Source of the DNA: Heritiera littoralis
Taxonomy: Eukaryota > Streptophyta > Magnoliopsida > Malvales > Malvaceae
Assembly (NCBI GenBank): GCA_031772115.1
Contig: JAPDPK010000048.1
Span: forward strand, 1,989,001 to 2,053,000
Length of the DNA: 64,000 bases
Direction: 5' to 3'
Part shown: piece after piece, positions 1 through 10,720 of the stretch
Layout: the number at the start of each line of letters is the position of its first letter
How positions within the stretch are numbered: the first letter of the stretch is position 1
Program-made: the position numbers and the translations under genes
The notes under the pieces: model-generated
Told to the model about the DNA's origin: nothing
The model's database searches: none
The model's input: only the letters and a program-made list of their open reading frames with translations

Positions 1-600
1 GGAAAATATCTTTTTTTTTTGGCCAGACCATGGGAAAATATCTTTTTTTTTGGCCAGACAATGGGAAAATATCTTTTAGTGGAAGGGTTTTAGTAGTTTC
101 TTTATTTCTGAAGTGTCATTCAAACATAATGTGAACGATTGGTCTCTAATTACCCTAATGATCCTATTGTTTGATCATTGTGTTTAGCCTAAACTAATGA
201 GAGCCTCTTCAAGTGTGTATAGACCTTGTGATTTGTGACCTATACAGTGATTCGCAACATTATAATATGCTTTAATTAGTTATCTTGCTCTGCCATGTTG
301 AGATGCTTTTGATTTCACGTTTTAATAGTTTTATGGTTCATTTCCAAAAAGAAAAGGCTCAGTTGTTTTTGGATCATTTGGAAATTAGCAGTCTCAGAAT
401 TCCTCAGCTGAAGAACTTTTAGTCATTTGTAGATTCACACTTGAATAAAACAACTCCTCCCATCCTGCATGTTCCTTGTGGCTGTACAGTGATGTGGGGA
501 GCATTCATAACATAATTCCTGGAATTTAGAAAGCACTTAAACTATTTAAGGATACACCATTACTTAGTTTTTTTTTTTTAAATTCTAGCTAGGATTCAAT
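1..600. other. 3' flank of UGT copy 1, with a short tandem repeat
   Basis: No gene was seen. Bases 1-77 hold about two and a half copies of a unit of roughly 30 bases (GGGAAAATATC, a T run, GGCCAGAC). The rest is ordinary AT-rich DNA that probably includes the 3' UTR of the minus-strand glycosyltransferase ending at 619. Confidence 0.6.
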
Positions 601-618
601 TTTGTACTCTCCTTCAGA

Positions 619-2070
619 TCATTTATCAGCCAAGTTCTTGTCTGTCAACATTGACACAAATTCATCCATGTTCCTGTCCGAGCTTCCTCCTTTACTCATT
701 GCCTCTATAGCAAGGTCCCCCCATTTCGTAGCATTTTCTTTCATTTCCCTCCCTCTCTCTCCCTCCATCACTTGCCTTAAGCAAGATTCAATCTGTTCTC
801 TGCTGGCGATCCCATCATTATCAGCCTTAACTCTAACTCCCATCTTCCATATATCCTCAACAAACTTAGCAATTGTCGTCTGGTCAGCCCATTGTGGCAT
901 TGCCACCATTGGAACTCCCAAGCACAATGCTTCAGTGGTTGAATTCCATCCACAATGCGTTAAAAAGCAGCCCACGGCCTCATTTGATAGCACTTCTAAT
1001 TGAGGACACCAGTTGACAATTAAACCTTTATCTGTCGTTTCTTCTGTGAACTCCTTTGGGAGTTTAGCTTCCTCTGTGGCCCTTACCACCCACAAGAAGT
1101 AGAAGTTGCTTTGCTTTAAACCCCATGCGAGTTCCTCCATTTGCTTCTTGTCGGTACAACACAAGCTGCCAAAGGAAACATAAACCACAGACCCTGGTGG
1201 CTTGCTGCTTAGCCAGTTGATGCTGGTGAAGGAGTCTAATGGGAAGAGATTGAAACCGTAACTTTTGTCATCCGGGATACGTTTATCCAAGTAGAAAGAT
1301 GGAAGTGTTGGACCAATGGTCAGCAACGGATATACTTTAGACATTGAATCCACCGCCTGTTCAGGTAAAATTAGTTTTAGGTCATGCACTTTACTTTCAT
1401 TAAAAAAGTTTGAATTCATGGTTGTAAACTGGGTGGGTAAAAAGCTAACCTCGTCTTCTAATTTGTAGAAGGTATTGACAAGAATGCTATCAGCTTTGTC
1501 CAAGTTAGAGAACTGGTTTAACATGCCCACCAAATACGCTGCATATGACCCTTCTGCATACCAAAGAAAGGATGGCAAGTCTCCAAGCTCAAGCATTGGC
1601 AATCCGGGAATCGAAACAAGCGTCGAAGAAATTGGGAGAGTAAGTAGGCCATGATGAACAGTATGGAATATATAATGAACAGCACATGTTGAAGTTAAAA
1701 AGGCAGCTGCGGGTAAGCCAAATTGCTTGGCTACATCCAGAGCCCAAGGTACTGCAGCATCATACACCATGTAATCAACAGGGTTAGATGATTGTTTGTG
1801 TTTCTCAATCAGCTCCGTTAGGGTCTTGGAACCAACAGTTTTCAGCTGTATAAAGTAGTCTTCAGCACTCTCGGCTTCTGCATAGCCGCCTTCATCATAG
1901 CCGTCTGAGATTGTGTCGATTTGGATGGAAGCAGGGCGTTCACTTTTCATGGCTTTGTAGATGAAGCGGGTAACAGCTAGGGTGACCCTGATCCCTTTAG
2001 AAGACAATCGCTTGGAGAATTGGAGCAATGGGGTTATGTGACCTTGAGATGGGCATGTAACTACAAGCAC
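619..2070 (-). CDS. UGT74-type UDP-glycosyltransferase, copy 1 (start codon missing)
   Basis: Family 1 plant glycosyltransferase that moves glucose from UDP-glucose to a small acceptor in the cytosol; the acceptor cannot be read from sequence. A single exon of about 480 codons covers the whole family length. The N-terminal SQGH motif supplies the catalytic His, and the C-terminal PSPG box runs from WCPQLEVLSN through HCGWNS to MPQWADQ. The mid-protein LLTIGPTLPSFYLD and the SVVYVSFGS strand are typical of the UGT74 group. The oddity is the start. Copy 2 begins with ATG followed by EKKG, but here the same slot (2095-2097) reads GAG, and a stop lies upstream with no in-frame ATG between. The listed start at 2070 is a GTG. 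The next ATG (about 1950) would remove the catalytic His. It is either a recent pseudogene, a non-AUG start, or supplied with an unseen upstream exon. Confidence 0.8.
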   Translation of the reverse strand: MLVVTCPSQGHITPLLQFSKRLSSKGIRVTLAVTRFIYKAMKSERPASIQIDTISDGYDEGGYAEAESAEDYFIQLKTVGSKTLTELIEKHKQSSNPVDYMVYDAAVPWALDVAKQFGLPAAAFLTSTCAVHYIFHTVHHGLLTLPISSTLVSIPGLPMLELGDLPSFLWYAEGSYAAYLVGMLNQFSNLDKADSILVNTFYKLEDEVSFLPTQFTTMNSNFFNESKVHDLKLILPEQAVDSMSKVYPLLTIGPTLPSFYLDKRIPDDKSYGFNLFPLDSFTSINWLSSKPPGSVVYVSFGSLCCTDKKQMEELAWGLKQSNFYFLWVVRATEEAKLPKEFTEETTDKGLIVNWCPQLEVLSNEAVGCFLTHCGWNSTTEALCLGVPMVAMPQWADQTTIAKFVEDIWKMGVRVKADNDGIASREQIESCLRQVMEGERGREMKENATKWGDLAIEAMSKGGSSDRNMDEFVSMLTDKNLADK

Positions 2071-2097
2071 ATGCTTTGTATAACCCTTCTTCTCCTC

Positions 2098-3369
2098 CTT
2101 CTCTTTCTTCTCTTTCTGTTCTCTATATCACTCCGCATATCTTATAAAATATTTGGTTCGCAGTGGACAGACTGTCAAATGCAACAATTCATATATTTAA
2201 TATTTGTGAATTGTGACGTCTATGCATTAGCCATCATGTATTTTAAGTGTTGTGGTCCTAATCCGAACCATGTAGAAAAATGACGTGTCAATAAAGACCA
2301 AGAAAAATGACATGTGACTGAATTTTTGTCTGCTCCACACATTGTTGATAAACGATATTTATCAAAAGTTTGACCAAAAGCCATGTTGTACAAGGCTGAT
2401 CTGATATTTATAATCTATAAGAACAACAATACATAAAAAAAACCTCATTGATGAGATGTTGACATTTGTAATTTTTTTTTTTTTTTACTTCTTCAGTCGG
2501 CAAAAAGATGAGTTAGGAAGCTAATTGAGTTCTTCGATGTTTTCAAGCTTTGGGTTTGTGTTAATATGATGACAAACCTAATTAGTTTGAGGAAAAATTC
2601 CAGTTTTTTCTTTTGGTAGGGTATTCTAAAATTTTTATTCTTTAATAGGAGTAGTTTTAAATTTATTTTTTCAATCAAGGTTGTTTAAGTCATGTAATAT
2701 CTCTTTCCTTTTTCAAGAGTTTTTTATTTTTTTATAAAAGAGAAAGGGGGAGATGGAAAAAATTAAAAATAAAAAATCACTAGAAGTTTTGATCATTCTG
2801 AATCTTTACTGAAGATTTAACCAATAAAATTCACAAAGCTCTTTACCAACAGTTTAAGGTTATTTTTTTCTTTTTTTACTATAAATTAATGTTGAATATT
2901 GCCTATAGAAAATCTTGATATGGCAAAGACAAAATTTCTTACCAATTTTAACTATGATAAACGATATTTCAAAAAAAAAAAGTTTTAATTCAACAATTTG
3001 AAGAAGTCATTAAGTTTGGTTAAAGTATTTTCTCAATGAAAAATCACAACTTGATATTGTCCAAAAGAACATCAAGATACTCTTTGAGCTTGAATTTTGT
3101 AAGCGACCGCACGAACTGTAGATGTTTGTTTCGAAGGTCGCTAATCGAAGGAGTAAACGCAAAGCTTGCGGTTGTGGAGTAGAGTTTAGATGGAAAAGAA
3201 CTGTGCGGACTGGAAAGAGGGATGATCTGACAATCAAACATGATTAATTTGAGAGAAAGGTGTAGATGTTAACTGCTGGTTAAATGAGAAGAAAACAGAA
3301 AACAGAACTCTTGAAGGAGGAGGAGATGATGACGTGGTTTAAAATGTCTTATTTTGAGAAATAAGTTTT
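2098..3369. other. AT-rich intergenic DNA upstream of UGT copy 1
   Basis: The former promoter of copy 1 lies here. Short minus-strand reading frames at 3010-3241 (with LRNKHLQFVRSLTKFKLKEY in one of them) have a more protein-like composition than the surroundings and may be a gene remnant, but I recognise no family. Nothing else was seen. Confidence 0.4.
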
Positions 3370-3544
3370 AGGATAATTATTACATACACTGACAGTGGAG
3401 TTTTTTTACTCCACAAGCAGCGTTAAGATCGTGACACATGTCCTGTTTTATTTGTTTTAATATTTTTATAAGACACATGTCATGATCTTAACGCTGCTTG
3501 TGGAGTAAAAAAACTTCACTGTCAGTGTATGTAATAATTATCCT
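3370..3544. mobile_element. Foldback MITE with 7-bp target duplication
   Basis: A near-perfect inverted repeat of 175 bp. The left arm starts AGGATAATTATTACATACAC and the right arm ends in its reverse complement. The arms are about 70 bp and almost identical, and they surround a short AT loop (about 3443-3470). The directly repeated flank AAGTTTT (3363-3369 and 3545-3551) marks insertion. No coding capacity. The transcript would form a long hairpin. Confidence 0.85.
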
Positions 3545-4530
3545 AAGTTTTAAATCATTTCTATTAAAGAATAAAAATTTTAAAATACCTCATTATAAGA
3601 AAAAACTTGAAAAACTCCTCATGCTTTTTTTTTTTTAACATTTTAATGTAGTTAGAAAAATTTTTTTCCTTCTAGATATATTCATTATAATTTTTAAATA
3701 GACAGGTTTTTTGTATGGATTTCAAATTCATTTTTTTGTCTTTTTTTCTTAGATTTATTTTTAAATATTTTTTACAATTTTTTTTTAAAAAGCAATCAAA
3801 CATACATATTATTTTTATTAATTTATATTTTTAATATAATTAATTTTGAAGTTTTAAAAACCTGAATTAAAAAAATCATTTTGTTATACTCTAATCGTCT
3901 TTTTTATTAATCAAATATTTTTCTTAAACATATTTGATGAAAGAACTATTCACATATCTATGTATAAATATTCAACTTAATAATTAATATATTTTCTTAC
4001 ATTTAAATATTACAACATGGTATATAAATTTATAATTATTCCTTTGTCATGGACTCATTTCTATATGTATTAAACATTTAACTCAATTTTTGGTCAAAAA
4101 AATTAACTCGAAGCAGAACGAGAGGTATGATACTAGTAACTAATAAAATAAAAACCCTTGCTGTACATGAAAGAGGAATTCCATGTTAAAAAGTTCGGTT
4201 TGATGAGTTTAAATTGTACTTCACTTTATTTATACATTCTCATTATTTTTAATAAATTAATTTGAATTTAAGCATTTGTATATTTTTTATCTTTAAATTG
4301 CGAATACCGTTAAAAAAAATTGAATTGATTTACTGTCTCATATATTAAATTTCTTAAAAATAAATAAATAATAATAATAATAACAATAAGTCAACATTAC
4401 ATAATGGATAAAATTGTCATTCAAAATAAAAAAAAAAAGGAATGATTTTACTTTTATATATATATATATATTGATAATTACTTATATATATATATATATA
4501 TATTTATATGTATGTATGTGTGTGTGTGTG

Positions 4531-4561
<31 letters not shown>

Positions 4562-5073
4562 ATATATATATAAAATATAAAGTCATGTTGTCTTCAAGCA
4601 ACACATTGTTTAGAACTTAAACCTCAGCTCAAAATATTTTTAATTCAAATTTTAAAATATTAGATATGAAAAACTGTAACTCCATGTTTCTCTTTTAGTT
4701 ATTTATACTCTTATATCACGTCTAAAACATATGTATAAAATATATTTGTTTGCTTTGTTATTATAATATTTTATACTTCATAGATAGTAGATGAGAGAGA
4801 CAAGATAATTTTTTATACTTCATAGATAATAGATGAGAATGACAAGATAATTTTTTCAAATAACATGATTTTTTTAAAGTTACATGTAGATTTGTTATAA
4901 TGAATATATTTAGAAGGGAAAAAAAATTTACTAACTATATTAAAATGTAAAAAAAAAGCAACCAAAGTAATTAAAGTAGTAGTAGATCAAAAGTTTTAGT
5001 AATGTTATTTAAACTTCTGTTTCAATCATTCAAGGCAAAATATTCAACCAATTGGAAAAATATGCCGACATTG
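3545..5073. other. AT-rich intergenic DNA with UGT-flank homology
   Basis: No gene was seen. Two stretches, about 4130-4240 and 4583-4690, match 18820-18925 and 19020-19125 downstream of UGT copy 2, so both are parts of the duplicated UGT flank. A microsatellite lies between them. Confidence 0.6.
4456..4572. repeat. Compound TA/TG microsatellite
   Basis: Alternating runs of TA and TG dinucleotides with one short interruption near 4472-4482. The TG blocks are about 4518-4530 and 4546-4560. Confidence 0.9.
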
Positions 5074-5292
5074 CCAGAACTGATAGCCAAATGTTAAGGT
5101 AGATACAGGCCCTCTTGGAAACTTAGCTGTCGATTCATATTAAGAAATTGAGAGAGAAAAATAAAATTAATGTGAAATTCTAATGGATAAAAGATATCCA
5201 ATTAGACAAACCAAACAAAAGTATATTACATTTGCAATGACGAAAGCAGAGAAAATACAATGACTTTGATTTAGGGCTGGTTTGGAGGCGGC
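5074..5292. repeat. Direct repeat R1, left copy
   Basis: A segment of about 215 bp starting ACATTGCCAGAACTGATAGC recurs at 8473-8697 with scattered substitutions and small indels. The two copies bracket UGT fragment 3 and its inserted retroelement. Confidence 0.8.
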
Positions 5293-5386
5293 ACTCCAAT
5301 CAAATTGAAAAAAAAAATGATTATTAAAAATATAAATAATTAAAAAATATTTATTATTGAGGGTAAAAATGTAATTTAATAATCAT

Positions 5387-6054
5387 TTGCGTCATCTTAG
5401 GAACTATAAAAAAGAAATTATTTTTTTTGGAGAAATTAGGACATATGAAATTTGTCAAAACAAATTAACTTTATGAAAATAATTGGTTGAATAATAGATT
5501 AGGGCACGAATATGATGTCCAAAGAGTAGGGACGTCAGTAACTAGGTTAAACTTTTTTCTTTAGACATATTAAGAGATTCATCGAGTTTAATTAAACGAC
5601 GAAAGATGATATTTCTTTTTTATTTCATAATTAAATCATATGCATGAATTATTTTAAGTTTTAATCTCGAAATTCTTGAAAAAACATCAAGTATTAACCC
5701 TTTTTACGATTGAAAATTTAGTTGAACTGTGTATTACACAAAGTGTATAAGAATTCCATGCAAGGTGAGTAATCTAGAGTATAAGAATTTGTACTCTTTT
5801 AATAGCAGTTGACTATATTTTACCTTTCAGTGGCTAATTTTTTATGTGAAGCAACAATAAATAGTGTTTTCCCTCGTAATTGATTTTTAAAATATTTTTG
5901 CGCAAATATTTTTCAATTATTGTTTTGGAGATGAAGGAAATAAATTCGATTTCCTAATAATTGATTTTATTAATATTTTATTTTAATTTGTAGCTTCTTC
6001 AGCTTTATAGTGTCAGATTATCAAACACTCCGAAGAAGATCGAGCAAATCTCTA
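5387..6054. repeat. Segmental duplication: UGT 3' flank, copy A
   Basis: Matches 16109-16840 (copy B, directly downstream of UGT copy 2 in its own orientation) and in part 20680-20780 and 21535-21815 (copy C). A shared landmark is CTTCAGCTTTATAGTGT near 6000, 16770 and 21730. Confidence 0.8.
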
Positions 6055-6332
6055 GTGTTTTTCCCTAAACAAGAGTTGAGTTCCTCCATTTCTTCGCATT
6101 TTCTTTAATTCGTCTCCCTCTTTCTCCCTCCATCACTTGCCTTAAGCAAGATTCAATTTGTTCTCTGCTGACGATCCCATCAGCCTTATCTCCAACTCCC
6201 ATCATTCTCATTATCAGCCAATGCTGGTGGAGGAGTCTAATGGGAAGAGATTGAAACCGTAATTTTTGTCATCCGGGATACATTCATCCAAGTAGAAAGA
6301 TGGAAGTGTTGGACCAATAGTCAGCAATGGAT
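6055..6332 (-). pseudogene. UGT74 fragment, copy 3 (C-terminal part, left of retroelement)
   Basis: Matches UGT copies 1 and 2 but is internally deleted. A short C-terminal stretch (about 6085-6200) is joined directly to the mid-protein segment around LLTIGPTLPSFYLDECIPDD (about 6220-6330), so the PSPG box is gone. The match is interrupted at 6332 by a Copia insertion and continues at 8439 for about 29 bases, after which homology stops. Confidence 0.85.
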
Positions 6333-6686
6333 TGTTGGAAAAAATATCCCTCAAACCAAACACCCACAAAAACAAAGGAAAGCAAAAAACAAACACAATA
6401 TTTAATAATGTGGTTTGGCCCAACCAATTTGGCCTACAACCACCCAACCAATTTGATAACCAATCAAACAATTACAACCGTGCAATTTTTAGAAGAGAAA
6501 AATTGCAAACTCCTTATAAACCCAACCCAACTACTCAAAGAGCCCAACTACACCCTTTTATAAGAGCCCAAACTCTATAACTCTCTGGGATATTTTACAA
6601 ACCAAGCCTAACACTTTATTTATAAGGGAATAACCCTTATAACTTCTCCTATACTTTCGATGTGGAATTCAAGGCAAACCCCAACA
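6333..6686 (-). repeat. 3' LTR of gag-only Copia element
   Basis: 354 bp. Pairs with 8085-8438 and differs at four positions by eye. Starts TGTTGGAAAA, ends CCCCAACA. Confidence 0.92.
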
Positions 6687-8035
6687 AATCCTCCCTTGAC
6701 TTGAATCCCCAAACTCCCCAAACTGCTCAACAACATCTGAAAAACTAACATGCCTCTGAATCTTCTTACTCTTGGAAACAACTCTATCCTTTGCATCATC
6801 AAGCAAATATAGTTGTTTCTCATTCCTCTTTCCTTGCAAAACTAAACCACCATTCTTGTATACTTTGCACCAATCATTATTACCAACATATGTGTACCCA
6901 CGTGAAGCTAACTCACCCAAAGAAATCAAATTGTAGCTAAAACTGGGTACATACCTCACATTACGAAGAGTCTTGACACCATCATGAAGCTTGAGTTGAA
7001 CACTCCAATACCTTCAATCTTCACTCGATTACCATTCCCAACCGTAATATTGCCTAAACTTTCAACCTCTTTCAATTCATCAAACCGATCTTTATCATTG
7101 CAAATATGCATCGATGCAGCTGAATCCAAAACCCAACTTTTCTCATAAGTATGAGGCCCATCTAAACAAGTTGCCAATACATCATCATCCGAATCAGTCA
7201 AAACAACACATGTCTCATTCTTCTTTCCATCATCACTCTTTTGTTGAGCCTTCTTGAATGCAGTCATATCCTCTCTTAATGTCTTGCAACGTGCTTGAAT
7301 ATGACCCTTCTCTCCACAATAATAACATTCCACCTCACTATAATCTCTAAATCTTGATCTTGATCTCCCTCTTGATCCACCATGTCTCTCATTAGTCCTC
7401 CCTCGAGTAGAATCTTCCACAGCAGCTAGTACACCTCTCGCAGATGAAGAATCTTCTTTGCCCATAAATCTTTCATTCTCACGCAGCACAGCAATCACAT
7501 CATTCAACGTCAAAGTAGTTTTACCTACCAATAAAGTCTGAACTAACGGTCTATAGGATTTGGGCAAAGATGACAACAACAGCAATGCCTTCTCTTCTTC
7601 TTTCAACTCTTTAGAATCAATAGCTAATAATTGTGAAACTAATCTATTAAATTCATTTAAGTGATCATGGAGACTCGTACCTTCATCCATCTTCAGAGAA
7701 TACAAATCCATCTTCAAACACAATCTATTCGTCAGCGATTTTGACGCATAGATGTCTCCCAGCTTCTTCCACAATCCGGTTGGTGTCGTCTCAGTCAATA
7801 CAGTATACTTAATCTCTGGAGCAAGTGCCAATCTAATTGTGCTCACAGCCCTCTTCTGAATTCTAACCCAATCTTTATCAGACATTCCATCTGGCTTATT
7901 TTCTTCTAATGCCAAATCTAGACCTTGTTGCACTAGAAGATCCTGAATCGTACTTTGCCATAACATAAAATTACTTTTACCATCAAATAAAGGAATCTCA
8001 AACTTAGGCATACCTCCAGACATACCTTCAGCCAT
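6669..8035 (-). CDS. Copia gag with protease start (1-bp frameshift)
   Basis: Capsid-like gag that packages element RNA. The frame from 8035 opens MAEGMSGGMPKFEIPLFDGK and runs through an LTR-Copia gag domain. A CCHC zinc knuckle (CYYCGEKGHIQARC, about residue 240) follows, then the aspartic-protease motif WVLDSAASMH, where the usual Gly-type DSGA is DSAA. One base appears lost near 7000, where the frame switches; the continuation VRYVPSFSYNLISLGELA (about 6965-6910) is the usual segment downstream of protease. The tail from about 6840 to 6669 (VSKSKKIQRHVSFSDVVEQF) does not resemble pol and may be a captured or deletion-junction sequence. Confidence 0.8.
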
Positions 8036-8084
8036 AGCTTTCCTCCTCTCGCAGGATCACGAACCTTCAGCTCTTGATACCACT

Positions 8085-8438
8085 TGTTGGGAAAAATATC
8101 CCTCAAACCAAACACCCACAAAAACAAAGGAAAGCAAAAAACAAACACAATATTTAATAATGTGGTTTGGCCCAACCAATTTGGCCTACAACCACCCAAC
8201 CAATTTGATAACCAATCAAACAATTACAACCGTGCAATTTTTAGAAGAGAAAAATTGCAAACTCCTTACAAACCCAACCCAACTACCCAAAGAGCCCAAC
8301 TACACCCTTTTATAAGAGCCCAAACTCTATAACTCTCTGGGATATTTTACAAACCAAGCCTAACACTTTATTTATAAGGGAATAACCCTTATAACTTCTC
8401 CTATACTTTCGATGTGGGATTCAAGGCAAACCCCAACA
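8085..8438 (-). repeat. 5' LTR of gag-only Copia element
   Basis: 354 bp. On the minus strand it is followed directly by the primer-binding site at about 8070-8083. Confidence 0.92.
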
Positions 8439-8467
8439 TGGATATACTTTAGACATTGAATCCACCG
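8439..8467 (-). pseudogene. UGT74 fragment, copy 3 (right of retroelement)
   Basis: Continues the UGT sequence broken at 6332 (minus-strand residues around VDSMSKVYP) after the duplicated TGGAT, then ends abruptly at the R1 repeat. Confidence 0.8.
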
Positions 8468-8472
8468 CCTAC

Positions 8473-8697
8473 ATTGCCAGAACTGATAGCGAAGGATTGG
8501 ATGTTAACATAGATACAGGCCCTCTTTGGAAACTTAGCTGTCGATTCATATTAAGAAATCTAGAGAGAAAAATAAAATTAATGTGAAATTCTTATGGATA
8601 AAAGATATCCCATTAGAGAAACCGAACAAAATTATATTACATTGCAATGACGAAAGCAGAGAAAATACAATAACTTTGATTTAGGGCTAGTTTGAAT
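8473..8697. repeat. Direct repeat R1, right copy
   Basis: See 5074-5292. It shares ACATTGCCAGAACTGATAGC and the following roughly 215 bp with small differences. The remaining DNA up to 9223 is AT-rich with no gene. Confidence 0.8.
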
Positions 8698-9228
8698 AAG
8701 TTGTGCGATTAGTTTCAGTGAGATTGAAAAAAATGATTATTAAAAATATAAATTTTTTAATAAAATAATAAAAAAATTTATTACTGAGGGTAAAAATATA
8801 ATTTACACATAAAAAGTATTTTGTCCTATGTGCTATTTTCAATCGCGAACTAGCCTTTAATCTCGGACTAACTCATTGCAATGTGAAATAACTGGAAAGG
8901 TTCAATCATTGGATTAGCTAGAGAGAGTGTGCATGAATATGCAAAAAAGACAATGTGTGCTTTCAAAATTTAATATATTGTTTGAACGTCAAGAGAAAAT
9001 CGTAAAACTTTTATGTTTCAAGTTCTAACCTCATCTTATTCGGATTTAATCCAACTTTATATTACTTCTTTTTATTTGATTGATTTGTATAGTTTTTTTT
9101 CTTTCATGAATGTATTTTTTTATCTTAAAAAAATAAAATTCAAACTTGTTCCTTGAACGAAAAATACATGCATTTATCATTGAACTAATATTCTGTGCTT
9201 ATCATTATAATTTTTACTTATAATATAT

Positions 9229-9716
9229 TGTTGAATTATCTCAATATTGTGGATTAATTAAGTGTAATTAATATTATATAAATTAATTGGTAGTATATTC
9301 TGTCTATAGTGTGACTATATATACGTAATATATTCATATTATACATGTATTTATCGTTAATGGGACGGATATAATACATGATTTATGATATAGGAGGTCC
9401 CTGCCCTTGGCACATACATATAAGCTACAGGATGGCCCATTGATCTGTGTGGCATTTTGTTTTGAGAGTGAACAGGGGCAGTCACCCTCCTTCTCTCCCG
9501 TTCTCACCTTTCTCACCATCATCCTCTTCACCTTGGCAGCTCCACCAGTACCAGTGGACCTCCGGCAGAGCACCGGCGTCATCCCCTCTCCATGGTAGTA
9601 GCGAGATTGGTGAAAATGGTGGTGATTTGGAGGGTTATAGCTTACCCACCAAAGGTTAGTTTTTCTCCTCTTTGTTATTGTGCTAATGGGCTTTGGTGGA
9701 TGATTTGGTTCCAACA
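9229..9716 (+). repeat. 5' LTR of degenerate Copia element
   Basis: 488 bp, paired with 15326-15815. Contains a GC-richer stretch around 9475-9600 (proline- and serine-like in translation) that is present in both LTRs. Confidence 0.9.
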
Positions 9717-10079
9717 ATTGGCATCAGAGCATGTCCACCTCAAAGCCATTGGCCATTTTCGATGAAGAAAAGAGATCTGTACATTTTTTATTTTTTGGGT
9801 TTATTTCGGATTTATTAAAAACCCATGAAATTTATGCATTTTTGAGCCAAATGAATGGGAGATATTAGTTGTATGATGTTTAAGGATGAAGAACCCTTTT
9901 ATTTCGGACCAAAAATGGTTGAAATGGAGAGGGAAAATGCCGGATCGAGTCAAATGACCCATTTTCTTGCGTTTTCGCCCGTTTTGGGCAAGAAGATGCG
10001 TTGCACATGCTCGATAGCTAGGGCGCAATGAGGCGGGCGCGTGTCCCACACGCTCCCGCATCTGAAACAAATTAAAAAA

Positions 10080-10720
10080 AAATTTCAGCTCACTTTTGGG
10101 CCATCATTTATTGGCCCATTCGACTGGGCCCTTTCATTTGCATTTTTTTGGGGCAGGTTGGGCCAAATTTTTTTATTTTGGTTGGGCTGTTTTTGGCCAT
10201 TTTGTGTGTGTACAATTTTTTTTAAGTTGGCCATTGTTATTTTAATGATTCTTGGGCCATAATTGTTTTATATTTTATTGGGCCATCAATTATGGAAATA
10301 AAAATGGTTATTTATTTTAATCTAGTTAAGCCATATTATTTAATTAATTTAGGGCCTTAATATTTAATTAATTTTTAGGCCAAAATAAATTTTGTAATAT
10401 TATGGGCATTGCTTATTTAATTGTTTTAATTAGCCATTTAGTATTAAATTAATTTTGGGCAATTAAAATTAATTAATTTTAGGGTCATTTTTGCCTAATT
10501 AATTTAGGAGCCATATTGATTAATTAATTTTATTTGGCTATTAAAATTAGATTAATTATTGGTTATTTTGCATAATTAAATAAAAGGCCATTTTGGATTA
10601 TGATTTTAAGGGCCATTTTGATTAATTAATTATGAGCCATTTGATTAATTAATTTTTGAACAATTTTGGATATTTAATAGCCATAATTAATTATTAAGCC
10701 CAAAATTAATCAATCTTAAT
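10080..10720. repeat. Degenerate GGGCCAT / TTAATTAATTT repeat in retroelement leader
   Basis: The leader of the 9229-15815 element contains more than a dozen scattered GGCCAT- or GGGCCAT-like words alternating with TTAATTAATTT words at irregular spacing of about 25-60 bp. No reading frame spans it. It looks like a diffuse low-complexity expansion and not a tandem array. Confidence 0.6.

Larger units (their letters stand above)
6333..8438 (-). mobile_element. Gag-only Copia LTR retrotransposon inserted in UGT fragment 3
   Basis: Two 354-bp LTRs (6333-6686 and 8085-8438) begin TGTTGG and end CCAACA on the plus strand; I count 4 differences between them. The target duplication TGGAT sits at 6328-6332 and 8439-8443. 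On the minus strand a primer-binding site TGGTATCAAGAGC (initiator-Met tRNA type, one extra A) follows the 5' LTR, and a purine tract AAGGGAGGATT precedes the 3' LTR. The internal part is only about 1.4 kb: gag, zinc knuckle and protease start, with no integrase, reverse transcriptase or RNase H. It must have been mobilised by an autonomous relative. Confidence 0.92.

Noticed and set aside
4414..4620. Open frame of 68 codons through the TA/TG microsatellite
   Set aside because: It is only a translation of the dinucleotide repeat (alternating Tyr/Ile and Val/Cys).
9334..9717. Proline-rich frames in both orientations, repeated at 15433-15758
   Set aside because: They lie wholly within the two LTRs of one element and are LTR sequence, not genes.
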